Shown here: one piece after another, positions 35,946 through 55,815 of the stretch
Numbering within the stretch: position 1 is the stretch's first letter
How the letters are laid out: each line of letters starts with the position of its first letter
Assembly (NCBI RefSeq): GCF_040054535.1
Contig: NC_090780.1
Location: 12,552,501 to 12,616,500 of the forward strand
Source: Antennarius striatus
Lineage: Eukaryota > Chordata > Actinopteri > Lophiiformes > Antennariidae
Direction of reading: 5' to 3'
DNA: 64,000 bases
Translations under genes and position numbers: made by a program
Notes under the pieces: generated by a model
The model's database searches: none
Seen by the model: the letters and a program-made list of their open reading frames with translations, nothing else
Told to the model about the DNA's origin: nothing

Positions 35946-38021
35946 AAATGTGGTACAAAGTGTTTATTGTCATGTCAATATTGGTACAAAAATAAAAGTC
36001 ACCTCAGCATCAAGTTTTTTATACAGAATGTGACAAACTGTCAGGCACTGGACTTCAATTAGTTTACAATAAGTGATCAACTTCAGAAAACACATCAGAA
36101 TTACCTTTAGAACTACTGGAAACGATCAATAATTTTAGTCTTGAAAGCTGCAAATAAATGACACCAAATAAGCGCAACAAGACGATGTAAAACCAATAAA
36201 TAGCTTTGTGAGAGATTCAAACATTGAAAAGTACTTTTTGTCTAACTTTCACCGTCTTTTGAGTGAGTTTTTAAACCAAGCTACAGTTTACATGCCAAGG
36301 GGAGTAGTTCATCCTGCCCAACCCAACCATCCTCCCCAAAAGGGAAATGCTCTGACGGGCTTCCGGTCTCTACGTATGTTAGCCGTATGGGATGGATCAC
36401 GTGGTTTGGGATTTATCGCAGCGGACATGGGAGATGGTGGGACAAAACCACCACGGGATACATGTACGAAAAAACTTGGTTAGAGATGCCACGAAGTAGA
36501 TGGCAATGCCTTAACCATTTGTGTGTTGAAGGCCACAGGGGCCTATTCCATCCTTGTCAAGGGGAGTGCTAACCTTCTCTCCTTTCATACAACACGCCAG
36601 TGCAATGGCGGGCCGTTGTATTTATACCCACCTGAAAGCGAGTCTCGTTTCAGTCAGGGTGTCATTTACTGGTTAACAAACATACCTCTGAAATATAATT
36701 CTTTCTTTACTTAACAACCGTTTGGAATTGCATTGTCACTTTACATTCTATATTGAATATGTTCGATATTTCTGTGATTTGTAACCCTACCCACCATGCA
36801 CTGCGGTGGCAACGCAGTGTATCATTGGCGGAAATGACCACGTGAGTGCTACAATCGATGGAATCGTCTATTCTAGTATTATATGGACAGTGCTCTACAA
36901 AATATGTCACTTATCAGACAAAGCATGTATGTTTGGTGCCTAAAAATGAGTTGCAGTATTTTGAGGAGTTGCTTTGAGGCCAGTAAAGACCGCAGGATGT
37001 CTGGTTGTATAAATCGTCTTTACCTCTAGAGGGAGCTCCTGCTCCACAGACGTTTTCATCAGAGATCACTGGTTTTGTTTTAGATGGCATGAATTGTTGT
37101 ACTATTTTAGTCATACAAGTGTAAATGACTCCATATAGTGCAAACTAATACATGGGGTGCTGTTTACATCAAAATAAAAGGTTGGGAAACAATATGTGTC
37201 CATAAACAAAGATGAACTACTCAAGATCCTCTGCTGCATAGACATTTCAGAGACAGCTAAAATCCTATAATTTGTCCTTGTAGGTTGCAACATAAATGTG
37301 AAAAAGAAGAAAATCTCAGTTTTCAAATTTAAAAAAAATCTGAAAATGTTTTAAAACTTAAAATATAAAAAGCCATCCCTCCTGTACCTAGATATGTGCA
37401 TGATGTTGATTCCCCAGCAAACCTTATCTAATATATTTTCCCGCTCACAGAGACTGATTTTAATTATAACAGTGGAAAGAATAATATGAATCATAACAGT
37501 GAACATAACAGCAAAAGGCACTTTGTTGTTATGTGTAGAAAGTTCAGTGAAAAATAGAAAAACATTTTTAAATTATGTTCTGGAAAGAAAACGCAGTAGA
37601 AGGACTAAATCCTAAACCGCATACTAGGCATATTCCTGCTGTGGGATAAAAACATGCAGGCAAAACTTTTTCCATTCAAATTTGATTCATTATATAGCTC
37701 CTAAATTTATAGATCAAATGGAAAAGTAATGTGAAAAATGTAGGCTGATCACACATTGTTATACTTTACCTATTGGTGAGTTACTACTACTCACATATTC
37801 AAAACCACATTAAAGGGCATAAATGCAATGTATCAAAGGCAGCGCTGTAGCCTGAATTGTAGCATTTTTGATTCTGAGCTAAATGTTATATACAAACAAT
37901 TTGTACAAATTAGTATTCAAAACTTGTCATATTGTGCTGACTTTGAGACAAGTAGCAGTCATGCAAAGAGCACTTTTTGTGATGCCTGATGAGAAAAAGT
38001 CACCCCTTATTTTAGAAGTCT
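35946..38021. other. region between convergent ninj1 and card19
   Basis: Mostly AT-rich. A block at about 36290-36700 has clearly higher GC and matches no family I recognise. The end nearest 38021 is presumably the card19 3' UTR. A CTCF-like core (CCTCTAGAGGGAG) lies at 37023-37035. Confidence 0.4.
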
Positions 38022-39969
38022 TTAGTCTGTGTACCAGATGAGGACCTCCCGGGCTCTTCTTTTCAAACCCAGGGCGGCCATTCCAAGGGCACGGCTTCCA
38101 CCCGTCAGTTTATCCTCTGAAGAACAAACACCACTCCTTGTTGATACCAGTTAAAAAGAATTAAATAGAATTACCTTGCTCAAATCATGCATGCATTTTA
38201 ATTGATTTATACAGTATATAGTAGTTATCCAATATTTAAATAGCAATGCGAGGTACAAACCACTGTAGTAATACAGTAGAGCCATCCCCACTGCGACGCT
38301 GAAGCAGCCCAGAAAGAAGAGTGGCCCTGTAAGCAGCACAAACACAATATATTACCATACCTGAGCTTGTCTGTGCTATATAATAACCAGAACAAATTTT
38401 ATTTTCCTTCTTCAATACGCATTTAGTCTTTGTTATTACATTATTATTGGTTAGTTTATCATTTTGCCGCCTTATATACAGACATAAACTTTTTCAAATT
38501 AACATCTTACCTTTATCATTCATAACATATTTCTGATGGTACACATGTTGGTTTTTTAGAGGATCTCTGTTATCTGGACACAGAACATACATATTTTAAT
38601 ATATGGAAAAAAACATTTACTCAAAAATAATGTTAAAATGTATTCTCCAAACTGTTCACATGTGAAATGAAGAAGCAGTTTCGGGGAACTAACCTCTAAG
38701 GCGGCGCCGTGTGGGCAAGCTGTAGTACACTTCTTCTATGTGCAGGTGAAGTGCTCTGTAAAACTCCCTGCAAGCTTCCTCTCCTTTCCCCTGCAGGTGC
38801 ACCAAGAGCTCACCCAACCGAACAGCTGTAGGCACATCTAGGTTTCGGAACTGGAAAAGAGTAACATTTATTCTTTAGTAGGGAGCTTGATGGCACATTT
38901 TGTTTTGATATTATCAGCATAATTTGCTTTAAATAGTTTAAGATCAACAGTATGTTTTTGGTACCAGAAAATTGATGAAGCACTTTCCAAATGTTTGTAA
39001 AAAGAAAAAAAAAAAAAAACATGACAAGGAGTGATTCAAAAACTAATACTGCATTTAGCAAGTTTTGTATAGAACACTTTTAAATGTAGTTGAGGTAAAT
39101 TTCAGGGTATTTGTACTTTTCACAAGAATTTCCATTCATCAAATTCTTGAGGGCAAAGCTGTACTTTTTACTCTATTACTTTTTAACTCTACATACCTTG
39201 TAATTTTTATTTTTATTTTTGTAAATTGGGATTTTGCTCAGTTTACAAAAAAGATTTTAAGAACATGATTAGATCACAAGGTAATGGCGAGTTATACATT
39301 TTCTCTTAATAATGTTGATAGAGACCATCACGACACAGGCTTTTGATACTTAAAAAAACCGCGCATACAGTACAGGTATTTGAGTTATATTTTAATTCGC
39401 AGCTCTGTAATGACTGCCAAACTATTCCACCACCGCCATCATGCAGAACAGACGAGCAGACTTTTACTTTCGTGGCCTCCTTGTCTGTGAGGATCTGCGG
39501 GTAGATTCTGTTGAGCTGCAGCACCAGCCTGTCCAGCGGCTCCGTGTCCAGCCTGCGGTCCGCCCGCAGGAAGCTGCTGTCCTCTCGGAGGTGCTCACGA
39601 AAACTGTCTGTCCGTTTCAACACAAACAAGTTCACTTAGAATAACAAGAGGAGCAATGCGTGCACGTCTGATTTAATTTAGCTCAGTATTTCCATTTTAT
39701 TTTGCAGTAGTATATCCATACAGCCCAGTCACAACATGATCTCTAGGCTTTTGCAGTTTCTGTTGACAAACTTTTCAGAAGCTAAACAGTTTTAAGGAAT
39801 GAAACGTTTCCCTGTCGCTACAAACGCGAGTTAAACGTCCAGATAATTCGCATTAATGAAATTATGTTCCTGATCTCCACCTATTGGGAATATTTTAAAA
39901 AGACTGAAATGGAAAGATCACTTTATTGAACATTAAGTTATTTTTTAGTGAAAGATACCAACCTCCCAT
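38022..39969 (-). CDS. card19: CARD19, mitochondrial CARD protein (BinCARD)
   Basis: Coding exons: 39963-39969, 39468-39607, 38694-38850, 38511-38573, 38261-38326 and 38022-38116, in all 528 nt or 175 aa (human long form about 183). Residues 3-90 form a CARD: LVLQLNRIYPQILTDKEATK, then FRNLDVPTAVRLGELLVHL and EEACREFYRALHLHVEEVYY match CARD19. Exon 5 encodes a membrane segment (GPLFFLGCFSVAVGMALLYY, about residues 123-144) and exon 6 a short basic tail. In mammals the membrane form sits in mitochondria; an early report linked CARD19 to BCL10. Exon 1 has only two codons plus one base, so the start is less certain than the rest. Confidence 0.92.
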
Positions 39970-42392
39970 TGTGGAGTCGCCTGTCTGCACTCCGTGTTGA
40001 CACGCCCTCTGACGTCACTACGTCGGGAAGAAGAGACTTACGTCGTCACCAAAAAAAAAGGGGAAAAAATGACCTCTGCGGCAATGGAAAGAAATGCTAA
40101 TGCTAAGGCAAAGACGAAGGTCGGCCTTTTCCAGATACTGACCCGCTGAAGCAAAGGAACAGATGAAGAATTATCTTTAATACAGTTTGGGGTTTCTTAA
40201 CCACAGGTGCATTTTAAGTAAATGTGGTGCTATAGATTAAATCCGTAATTTTAATTCTCAAAATTGAGAAACGGATGTCACGTCCTCCCAACATTCCTTC
40301 GCTGCCTCCGCAGACGCCCCCCACAGACGCCCCCCACTTTAAATGACTACAAAGTACTGATGAATGAACTAGTTTGAAGGCCCATAAAACAATAGTATTT
40401 TTATCGTTTACTACTATTTATTGTCTTTATTATAAGAGGATGGTTATCTTTATAACTCTCAATCTAACTTCACATTCCTTATAAAGTCATGTATGCATCA
40501 TGTATAGCTGCTAAATTAAAATATCTTTTTAATTCCTGTACAGTGAACGAATGAACAACTCATTGTGCTTAATATGGAATGATAGTTAACTTGTGTTTTA
40601 TTAAACAAAAAAGACAGTTTTGTGAAAGTTAACTGTCACAATCATGATATTTGCTAGTGTTTAGCACAAGTTCAGTTCATACGGATATTCTAACTGATGT
40701 TCTGACCTGCTGCCACTCAAAACCTCTTCATGAAACAGGAAAGACAACATCCTGTAGTCTGAACAGTGTCAAATAAATACCATTATAGTTCTAGCACAAT
40801 ATATAAAATCAAATAAGACCAAATATGTCAGCAACAACATGTAAAATATTTCCACATAGCATAAACAGTTGTTTTGTCATGTTTGCTAATTGCACTTATG
40901 AACAAAACACAAAAGGACAGTCAAGGCAAATAGTTTGAATACAATGGACTTTAGGTTTTAAATGTTCACAAAATTGTATTTTAACAATTACATTTCAAAC
41001 ACACTGAAAATGTTGAATACTATTAACATCTGACTTAACTTAGAGATCTTTAAATAAGCTTTGCATCATTACTCGTCCTTAGTCACAAAAAAGATCCTTT
41101 GAATCTGTAACAGCTTTATCGTCCAAAAAGGAGTCGAACAAAAACCTAGTGAAGACCCCGAATTTGAAGCTCCGTAAAGAAAATACTTTAAAAAGAAGAA
41201 ATAGTGAACAAAATGTTTAATAGCAGTAACAGCTTGTTTTGGGGATGTCAGAAAGGCACCTTTAAATATAACCCTAAAGGAAAACAACTTATTCATTCTC
41301 CTGTATTTTTAGTGGGTTGAAAGTTCTGGTTTTATAAGAACACATAATCTCAGATTTTTTGTTATAAAATAAATACAGATAAAACATTTTGAATCAAGTT
41401 GTCAAGACTCTGGTACAGAAACATGCACATCCAGTAAAAACACTGTATAACACTATCAATTAGTATGATTTTAGAAAGAAAAAAAGAATCACTTAAGTAC
41501 ACAAAGTGCTCAATCAGGCTGATACAGATGGTGAGTATTAAGCAAGCAGCAAACACTCGAATCTTCCTCTGGTTCAGTAATAAAAGTGGTGCAAATCGAT
41601 GGAAGACTGGAGGTGTGTGTGTGGGCAGCTGACACCAGTTGTTCAATGTTCAGCAGAACTTTTGGCACGCCGAAACAAGAGTCTTGGCACATGAAGTCGG
41701 ATATGTTGTGTTAGCGATAACAATATTTGGATTATTAGAGAGTGAAGGAACCAGGAGAACAGGTGACGGAATGTCACAGACAGTCTGACGGACCTCCTTA
41801 AGGACACTTGGCACGATCGATTTACTGCAGAGAGAAAACAGAAGAAAAACCCATTAAACTGATTGATGATTGAAATGCCAGTTTCTAATTCATTAATGGT
41901 ACACAGTGAAGCTGTTTGATGGAAGTTGGTCACAGGAAGTAGAGGACTGAGGGGCTTCATGCACACAGGTTTCAATTTAACGTTCAAACTTGAACATTGG
42001 AGCAAGCCGAACATTTTATAATTACAATAATTAAAATACCATTTTCCATTTCTACCTCTTACAGCTGGAGAACTACTTCAGATCCAGCGTCTACATTACA
42101 GCATTTGAAACTCTGTAGATTTCAATACATTTTCATAGTTAGGAATGATGTCAGTCAGGCTGACTGATTTGTTCCAGGTTCAAAAGGAAACCATAGAATT
42201 TGGGGATATTTTAAAACTGAACAGCAAGAAGGCGAGACATGATGGTGCTGAAATGCAAGAACAGGAAGAGCAGGAAACACAACTTAGGTCTCAAATCTAC
42301 AGCTATATGACTGTCAGCTGCATATTATTGTGTCTTTATGGAAATAACTCTGATGGTTTGTGGATTATGTAAGTGGTTTGGAGTTACAGAGC
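39970..42392. other. card19 upstream and bicd2 downstream region
   Basis: The part near 39970-40340 is moderately GC-rich and holds the card19 promoter; ACGTC-type elements at 40010-40050 could be CRE half-sites. The rest is AT-rich and probably includes the bicd2 3' UTR. A plausible acceptor (CTCTCTGCAG) at 41827-41836 on the minus strand may begin an untranslated last exon of bicd2. An AATAAA on the minus strand at 40597-40602 is a candidate poly(A) signal. Confidence 0.45.
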
Positions 42393-49610
<7,218 letters not shown>

Positions 49611-50458
49611 AGACGTTTCTGTGGACCTTAACGGGACCCAACCCTGGCTAATAGCAGCAGCACTTAAAAACACCAGAATTACAAGTCACTGGTTTCTTTG
49701 TTTGAACCGCATTGTTGGGACTCAAATAACTATTATTTCATTTTCCTGCCAGAGATTTCGTTAATGCTAAGCTAAAGCTGTACTTCTTTCATGCTTTTAT
49801 CACGCTTTCTTCTACCCCTTACAGAGGCTGTCATAGGAAACTTCGGTTGAGATCGTCGATTAGGAAAAAAAAACTCTTGTATTACATTCAAGCGTGTGTC
49901 TTTACGACGGGAAATGTAGTTTTAAATAAGTCCAACTTTGCTGACAGAATTTTGCCTCAGCTGTTAAATTGGCATCAAGTTCCAGAATGCATTGCGTGGG
50001 CATGGGCGGGATTCGGAAAGTTTCTCAAGTTTTCATTGCTGCCATCTAGAGTACATATTATGAAACTGCAACTATCTAGTGCGACAAGCAATAACTAATA
50101 TGCAATAGAATGGGCGATCATCCGTGGTCTTTAACCGCATATTCTGTTTATGGTACAAACAAGTGTTCTGTACAAAATAATATTAAAATTATGAATGATC
50201 TATTATAGCACCGGTTCTAAATGTGATTTATCATGAAGGCAACGTCAACATCATCCCCCGTCCAGTAGCAGAAGTGAATTTCAGTCAGTGTGAGGAAGTG
50301 GTCTGCTTACATCTGTAGCATTTCTGTAGCGTTGGTGATCTTGTCCCCGTTTTCACTCTGCTTTTGCAGTGGTGGTGGTACGTAATATCTAGTAGATAAA
50401 ATATTCATTAACACTGCATTTATGCGCCAAAACTAAAAACACGTCCGTATCAAACGCT

Positions 50459-53110
50459 GTGGCCGGGTTAATAAAGTATATATCTATCCATCCATCCATC
50501 CATCTTCAACTGCTTAACCGGGGCCGGGTCGCAGGGTCAACAGTCTCAGCAGGGATGCCCATACTTCCCTCTCCCCAGACACCTCCTCCAGCTCCTCAGG
50601 GTAGAGCCCGAGGCGTTCCCAGGCCAGCTGAGAGACATCGTCCCTCCAGCGTCTCCTAGGTCTTCCCCGAGATCTCCTCCCGGTAGGACATGCTCGGAAC
50701 ACCTCCCCAGGGAGACGTCCAGGAGGCATCCTGAGGTGCCCAAGCCACCTCAGCCGGCTTCGCTCGAGGCGGAGGAGCAGCGACTCTGCTGCGAGTTCCT
50801 CCCTGGTGACTGAGCTCCGCACCCTATCTCTAAGGGTGCGCCCAGCCACTCTACGGAGGAAACTCATTTCGGCCGCTTGTATCCGGGATCTTATCCTTTC
50901 AGTCATGACCCAAAGCTCATGACCATAGGTAAGAGTAGGAGCGTAGACTGACCGGTAAATCGAGAGCTTTGTCTTGCGACTCAGCTCCTTCTTCACCATG
51001 ACAGACCTATACAGTGACTGCATCACTGCAGAGGCTGCACTGATCCTTCTGTCAATATCACATTCCATCCTTCCCTCACCTGTGAACAAGACTCCAAGAT
51101 ACTTAAACTCCTCCACTAGGGGCAAAGACTCTCCACCGACCTGAAGAGGGCACACCGCCCTTTTCCGGTCGAAAACCATGGCCTCAGATTTAGAGATGCT
51201 GATCCTCATCCCACTCATGTCACATTCAGCTGCAAACCATCCCAGTGCACGCGGAAGGTCCAGGTTCAATGAGGCCAACAGGACAACATCGCCCGCAAAA
51301 AGCAGAGATGAAATCCGTTGGTCCCTAAACCGGACTCCGTCCGGATCCTGGCTGTGCCTAGAAATTCTGTCCATAAAAATTATGAACTGAACCGGTGATA
51401 GAGGGCAGCCCTGCCGGAGTCCAACGTGCACCTGGACAGGTCTGACGTATATCGCGTATCAACCATGACAGTCCCTGCACATCCAAAGACTTGAGGTACT
51501 CAGGGCGAATCTCATCCACCCCCGATGCTTTGCCACCGAGGAGTTTGGCAACCACCCCGTGACTTCAGCTTGGGTGATGGACGAGTCCACCTCTGAGACG
51601 TCAGCCTCTACTTCCTCTGTGTAAGACATGGTAGCGGAATTGAGGAGATCCTCGAAGTATTCTTTCCACCGCCCGACAATATCTTCATTCGAGGTCAGCA
51701 GCCCTCCACTTCTACTATAAACAGTGTTGGCTGTGCACCACTCTCCCCTCCTGAGGCGCCGAATGGTTTGCCAGAATTTCTTCGAGGCTGACCGATACTC
51801 TTCCTCCATGGCCTCCCCTAACTCCTCCCAGACCAAAGTTTTGCCTCCGCAACTACTCGAGCTGCAGTACGCCTGGCCTGCCTGTACCTGTCAGTTGCCT
51901 CCGGAGTCCCACAACTCAACAAGATTTGATTGGACTCCTTCTTCAGCTTGACAGCATCCCTTACTTCCGGTGTCCACCAGGTTCGGGGGTTACCGCCACG
52001 ACAGGCACCAGAGACCTTGCGACCACAGCTAAGAGCAGCTGCTTCGACAATGGAGGTGGAGAACCTGGTCCACTCTGACTCAATGTCCCCAGCCTCCTGT
52101 GGGATCTGGGAGAAGCTCTCCCGGAGGTGGGAGTTGCAGACCTCACTGACAGAGGGTTCTGCCAGACGTTCCCAACAGACTCTCAAAACACTTTTGGGCC
52201 TGCCTAGTCTGTCCGGCCCACTGCTCTGCCAGTGGATCCAGCTCACCACCAGGTGGTGATCGGTTGACAGCTCTGCCCCTCTCTTCACTCGAGTGTCCAA
52301 CACACGCGATCGGAGGTCTGATGATATGACAACAAAGTTGATCATCGACCTCCGGCCTAGGGTGTCCTGGTGCCATGTGCACTTATGGACATCCCTGTGG
52401 TTGACCAAAGTGTTCGTTATGGACAAACTGTGACTAGTACAGAAGTCCAATGACAGAACACCACAGGTGTTCTGATCGGGGAGGCCGTTCATCAATCACC
52501 CCTTTCCAGGTCTCACTGTCGTTGCCAACGTGAGCGTTGAAGTCCCCAAGGAACACAATGGAGTCCCCAGTTGGAACACTATTCAGTACCCCTCCCATGG
52601 ACTCCAAGATGGCCAGGTATTCTGTACTGCCATTTGGTCCGTAGGCCAAAATGACAGTGAGACACTTGTCCCCAACCGAAGGCACATGGACGCAACCCTC
52701 TCATTCACGTATGTGAACTCCAACACATGACGGCTGAGCTGTGGGGCTACAAGCAAGCCCACACCAGCCCTCCGCCTCTCACCCTGGACAACACCAGAAA
52801 AGTGAAGAGTCCAGCCCCTCTCAAGGGTTTGGGTTCCAGAGCCCAAGCTGTGGGTGGAGGTGAGCCTAACTATATCTAGTCAGTACCTTTCAACCTCCCT
52901 CACAAACTCTGGCTCCTTTCCCCCCAGCGAGGTAACATTCCATGTCCCTATAGCTAGACTCTTAGTCTGGGGATTGGGTCGTCGAGCCCCATGCTGACCC
53001 ACACTGCACCCGTCCCCTACGGTCTCCTCGGCAGGTGGTGAGTCCACCAGTCAGGAGGAACCCATGCAACTAGGTCACTATCGTCTACCCCAAGCCAAGA
53101 GACAGCGTTG
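50459..53110 (-). mobile_element. decayed non-LTR retrotransposon (endonuclease + RT)
   Basis: Reading the minus strand from about 53110 down, an AP-endonuclease region shows FLGDFNAHVGNDSETWKGVI. A linker with RTWWTPEVRDAVKLKKESNQ follows, then RT blocks (GLRQGCPLSPVQFIIFMDRI), the LGVLFTGEGRMECDIDRRIS block and the terminal RCPTGRRSRGRPRRRW-like end. The frame is broken several times (about 51430, 51840, 52500). The catalytic box reads FAGD instead of FADD. The element ends in a TCCATCCATC tail at 50486-50504. It may belong to the I/Nimb group; the clade is uncertain. Confidence 0.88.
50486..50504. repeat. (TCCA)n LINE tail
   Basis: Four to five TCCA units at the 3' end of the minus-strand LINE, typical for the tail of this element type. 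Confidence 0.85.
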
Positions 53111-53364
53111 CCTATAAGAAAATTACTCCCTTTACTGCGGCCAGGCTAGCCATTTTGTTTCTTCCTGTTCAGTAAGAGGGGTGGGCTCACCAGGTAAGCG
53201 GTGGGCGCTGGTGAGTAGAACAATGAATGCTGATATACCTTCACGAACCCTGCTGCACGCAACCATTCTTTGCTAGGGACAAGAAATGAAGGTTGGTGTT
53301 TTAATTGACTCTGGGGCTTACACCAGCCTCCTTGACTGGCCCCTGGCAACTCGTTTAGGGATTG

Positions 53365-53399
53365 GCATAGAGTCCCTAGCTGAGCTAGGGACTCTATGC
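53365..53399. repeat. perfect hairpin, 17-bp arms, 1-nt centre
   Basis: The arm GCATAGAGTCCCTAGCT (53365-53381) is followed by G and its exact reverse complement (53383-53399). Confidence 0.97.
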
Positions 53400-53649
53400 T
53401 AGTCTACCATCCACTCCCCTGGATGGTCAACTTCTCTGCTGGGTCACTCATTAGACTATGTGTGTCAGGTAATCATGGGGAGTCTCTTAACTTCCATCTC
53501 ATTCACGCTCTCCAACAACCGGTAATCTTGGGGTATCCTTGGTTGAGAAAGCGCAATCCTCACATAGACTGGGCATCCGGAACTGTTTTTCAGTGGAGTG
53601 TTTTTCAGTCACATGTTCTGTCTCAAGTCTGTCCCGTCGGCTTCCTATT

Positions 53650-53692
53650 CTTGTCATTCAGGTGGATTGTCAATGTCCACCTGAATGACAAG
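53650..53692. repeat. perfect hairpin, 17-bp arms, 9-nt loop
   Basis: The arm CTTGTCATTCAGGTGGA (53650-53666), a loop TTGTCAATG and the exact reverse complement (53676-53692). Confidence 0.97.
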
Positions 53693-54115
53693 CAGTGGTT
53701 CCGGAGGAGTACACGAGACCCTGGGAGGTGGTTGTTTCAAGCTCCCCTAGGGGCAGACTGTATTGCTTTTTAACGCCTCAGTCTCACATCCTCACCTCGG
53801 AACCAGAAAACATGCCAGAATCTGAGTCTGTCCCCGCTCTCCTTCCTGCTATTGTCCCTGCGCTCGCACCCCGGCTGGTCTCTACACCTGCACCCTGGCC
53901 CAGACGTCAGCCTTTTCCTGAGTCGTGTTTTATACTCTGCTTGATTATTGGACTCTGCCTGTTTGCTTGCCGTCTGTCTGATTCGTCTGCTGTTTGGACT
54001 GATTTCCCAGTACCACAACCCTGCCTGTCTTATTAAACCTGCTTTGAGACTCTTGACCTGCCCGTTTGTCTGTCGTGCTTTTGGGTTCACCACCAGTGTT
54101 GTTTGAGACTGACAC

Positions 54116-54836
54116 TGTTGAAATCATTTAATCATTGGTTCATTAATGTACCAACACAGTTAAATAACTGTTTTCTGGTCAATCATGTTCTAATCAACTA
54201 TTAGCAATCACCCAGTGAGAAATCATGTTGGTAAGCTGCAATCACCAGAGTCTGAAATCTAATTACAAATTATGATCCACATTCACACCCTGGTAAGAAT
54301 TAATTCCAGTTTTACTCAAGATATTGTTTAGTAATTTTTGTGACTACCCTAAACCATTACCTGTCCCATAGTGTCCCTCATGTTTGTACAAAACGTAAGG
54401 ATACACAATGCAAACATTTGTTTTATAACATATTTCAGTTCAGAGACTGATTTGTGGATGTGGAAACACGCTTGCTGCTCTCACAGGAACAACAAGGACA
54501 CTGATATCTATGATTGATTAGTGCTTTGAAATGCATTAATCAGAGCTATCTATGATTAATTAATGATGTCTATCAGAACATCCTATATATCTATGATGTT
54601 TTGTAATGCATGATGATGCAAAGGTCCTCCAGAAAGCCACATATATCTCTGTGGAAACAAGCATGTTTTCTGATCACATCTGTAGTTGTAGTCTATTTTC
54701 ATATTCACTAGTTATTACATTGATTTTAATAAAAAAAATAAACATTTGTTAAAGCAAAGGAGTGATTCATGTTCTATTAATCAAAGTTGTTGTGTTGTTT
54801 ATGCATTTAAATACATATTTGTGTGTGTGCGCGCGC

Positions 54837-54909
<73 letters not shown>

Positions 54910-55815
54910 CGTGCAAAAAAAGACCATTGTAAACACTCAAATTCAAATGCAGAGGGCTTTAATTACATGAAAGTAAGATACATAGAAAATTTCAAGTAAC
55001 AAAGAGAGTGATCTCGATTCACAGGTCCGATGTAAGTTTATCTCCATGGTCACAATCTGCACTATTCTTTGTTCCACAGCACTGGAAGGGCCCTCAGGCT
55101 TCATGCAGTAAATCATGGTACTGCTGACCCATCAATGATTATTGTCACATTGCTGCTATCTTGCAATTGTACAGTTATACAACTACACAAATGAACACTG
55201 ATGTGCTTAGACTGATGGTAAATTTTAAATCAAGGATACAAAAGATATAGCGCTGAGGATTAATGATACAACCTTTAGATGTCAGATGTTTGAATTGTTT
55301 GAGGATTTGATCTGTGACTTCCCTTTCTGACCAACCTACATTTGTTTTGGATTTTTTTTTTCTGCACTACCTTCTACAAAAAACAGCTTCTGACTGCCAC
55401 TACTGTCACGATTAACACATACTTTAAATTTATTGACTGGGAGCTTCATTAGAATAGAAAAATGTTTCACACATCACTCCTTCTGAACATATGAAATATG
55501 TCCTGTGTGGTGAGAATCCACCAGTGTCTTAGTCAGCTACTTCAATCACAGGACGATGAGCTCTGTTATGAGGATGTGTGTCTTTGAAAATGTGTACATT
55601 TGTGTGCGATGTGATGGATGCATGAAAGAAAGGTTAATGTGGATCTCTACTTCAAAGTGTACGACACAAAATCACAATACATCAGTTAATATTTAGGGGC
55701 ATTCACAGTGAAGGAATTTAAAGAGCTGGGTGCCACGTGAATCGAAACATACTTGACTGTTTATCTTCACCTGCAGGAAGGTGATCAGACAGACAGGTAG
55801 GGGAAGGGGAAACAG
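54116..55815. other. intergenic, between gypsy remnant and tktb 3' end
   Basis: AT-rich sequence with a GT microsatellite. The last few hundred bases are probably the tktb 3' UTR. No gene was recognised. Confidence 0.5.
54821..54914. repeat. (GT)n microsatellite
   Basis: A GT tract with GC interruptions at both ends (GCGCGCAC and GCGTGCGTGC), which can adopt Z-DNA. Confidence 0.96.

Larger units (their letters stand above)
53150..54115 (+). mobile_element. Ty3/gypsy LTR retrotransposon remnant
   Basis: A protease-like frame gives VLIDSGAYTSLLDWPLATRL, where DSG is the aspartic-protease core. QQPVILGYPWLRKRNPHIDW, the conserved segment after the protease, follows. From about 53790 a Pro/Leu-rich stretch and TTGATTATTGGACTCTGCC, TTATTAAACCTGCTTTGAGA and GTGCTTTTGGGTTCACC look like an LTR with a poly(A) signal. 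RT, RNase H and integrase are absent. Two perfect hairpins interrupt the coding part. Confidence 0.75.

Noticed and set aside
41643..42014. 123-codon minus-strand frame after bicd2
   Set aside because: No match to any BICD2 C-terminus; it crosses the likely acceptor of an untranslated exon and is probably 3' UTR.
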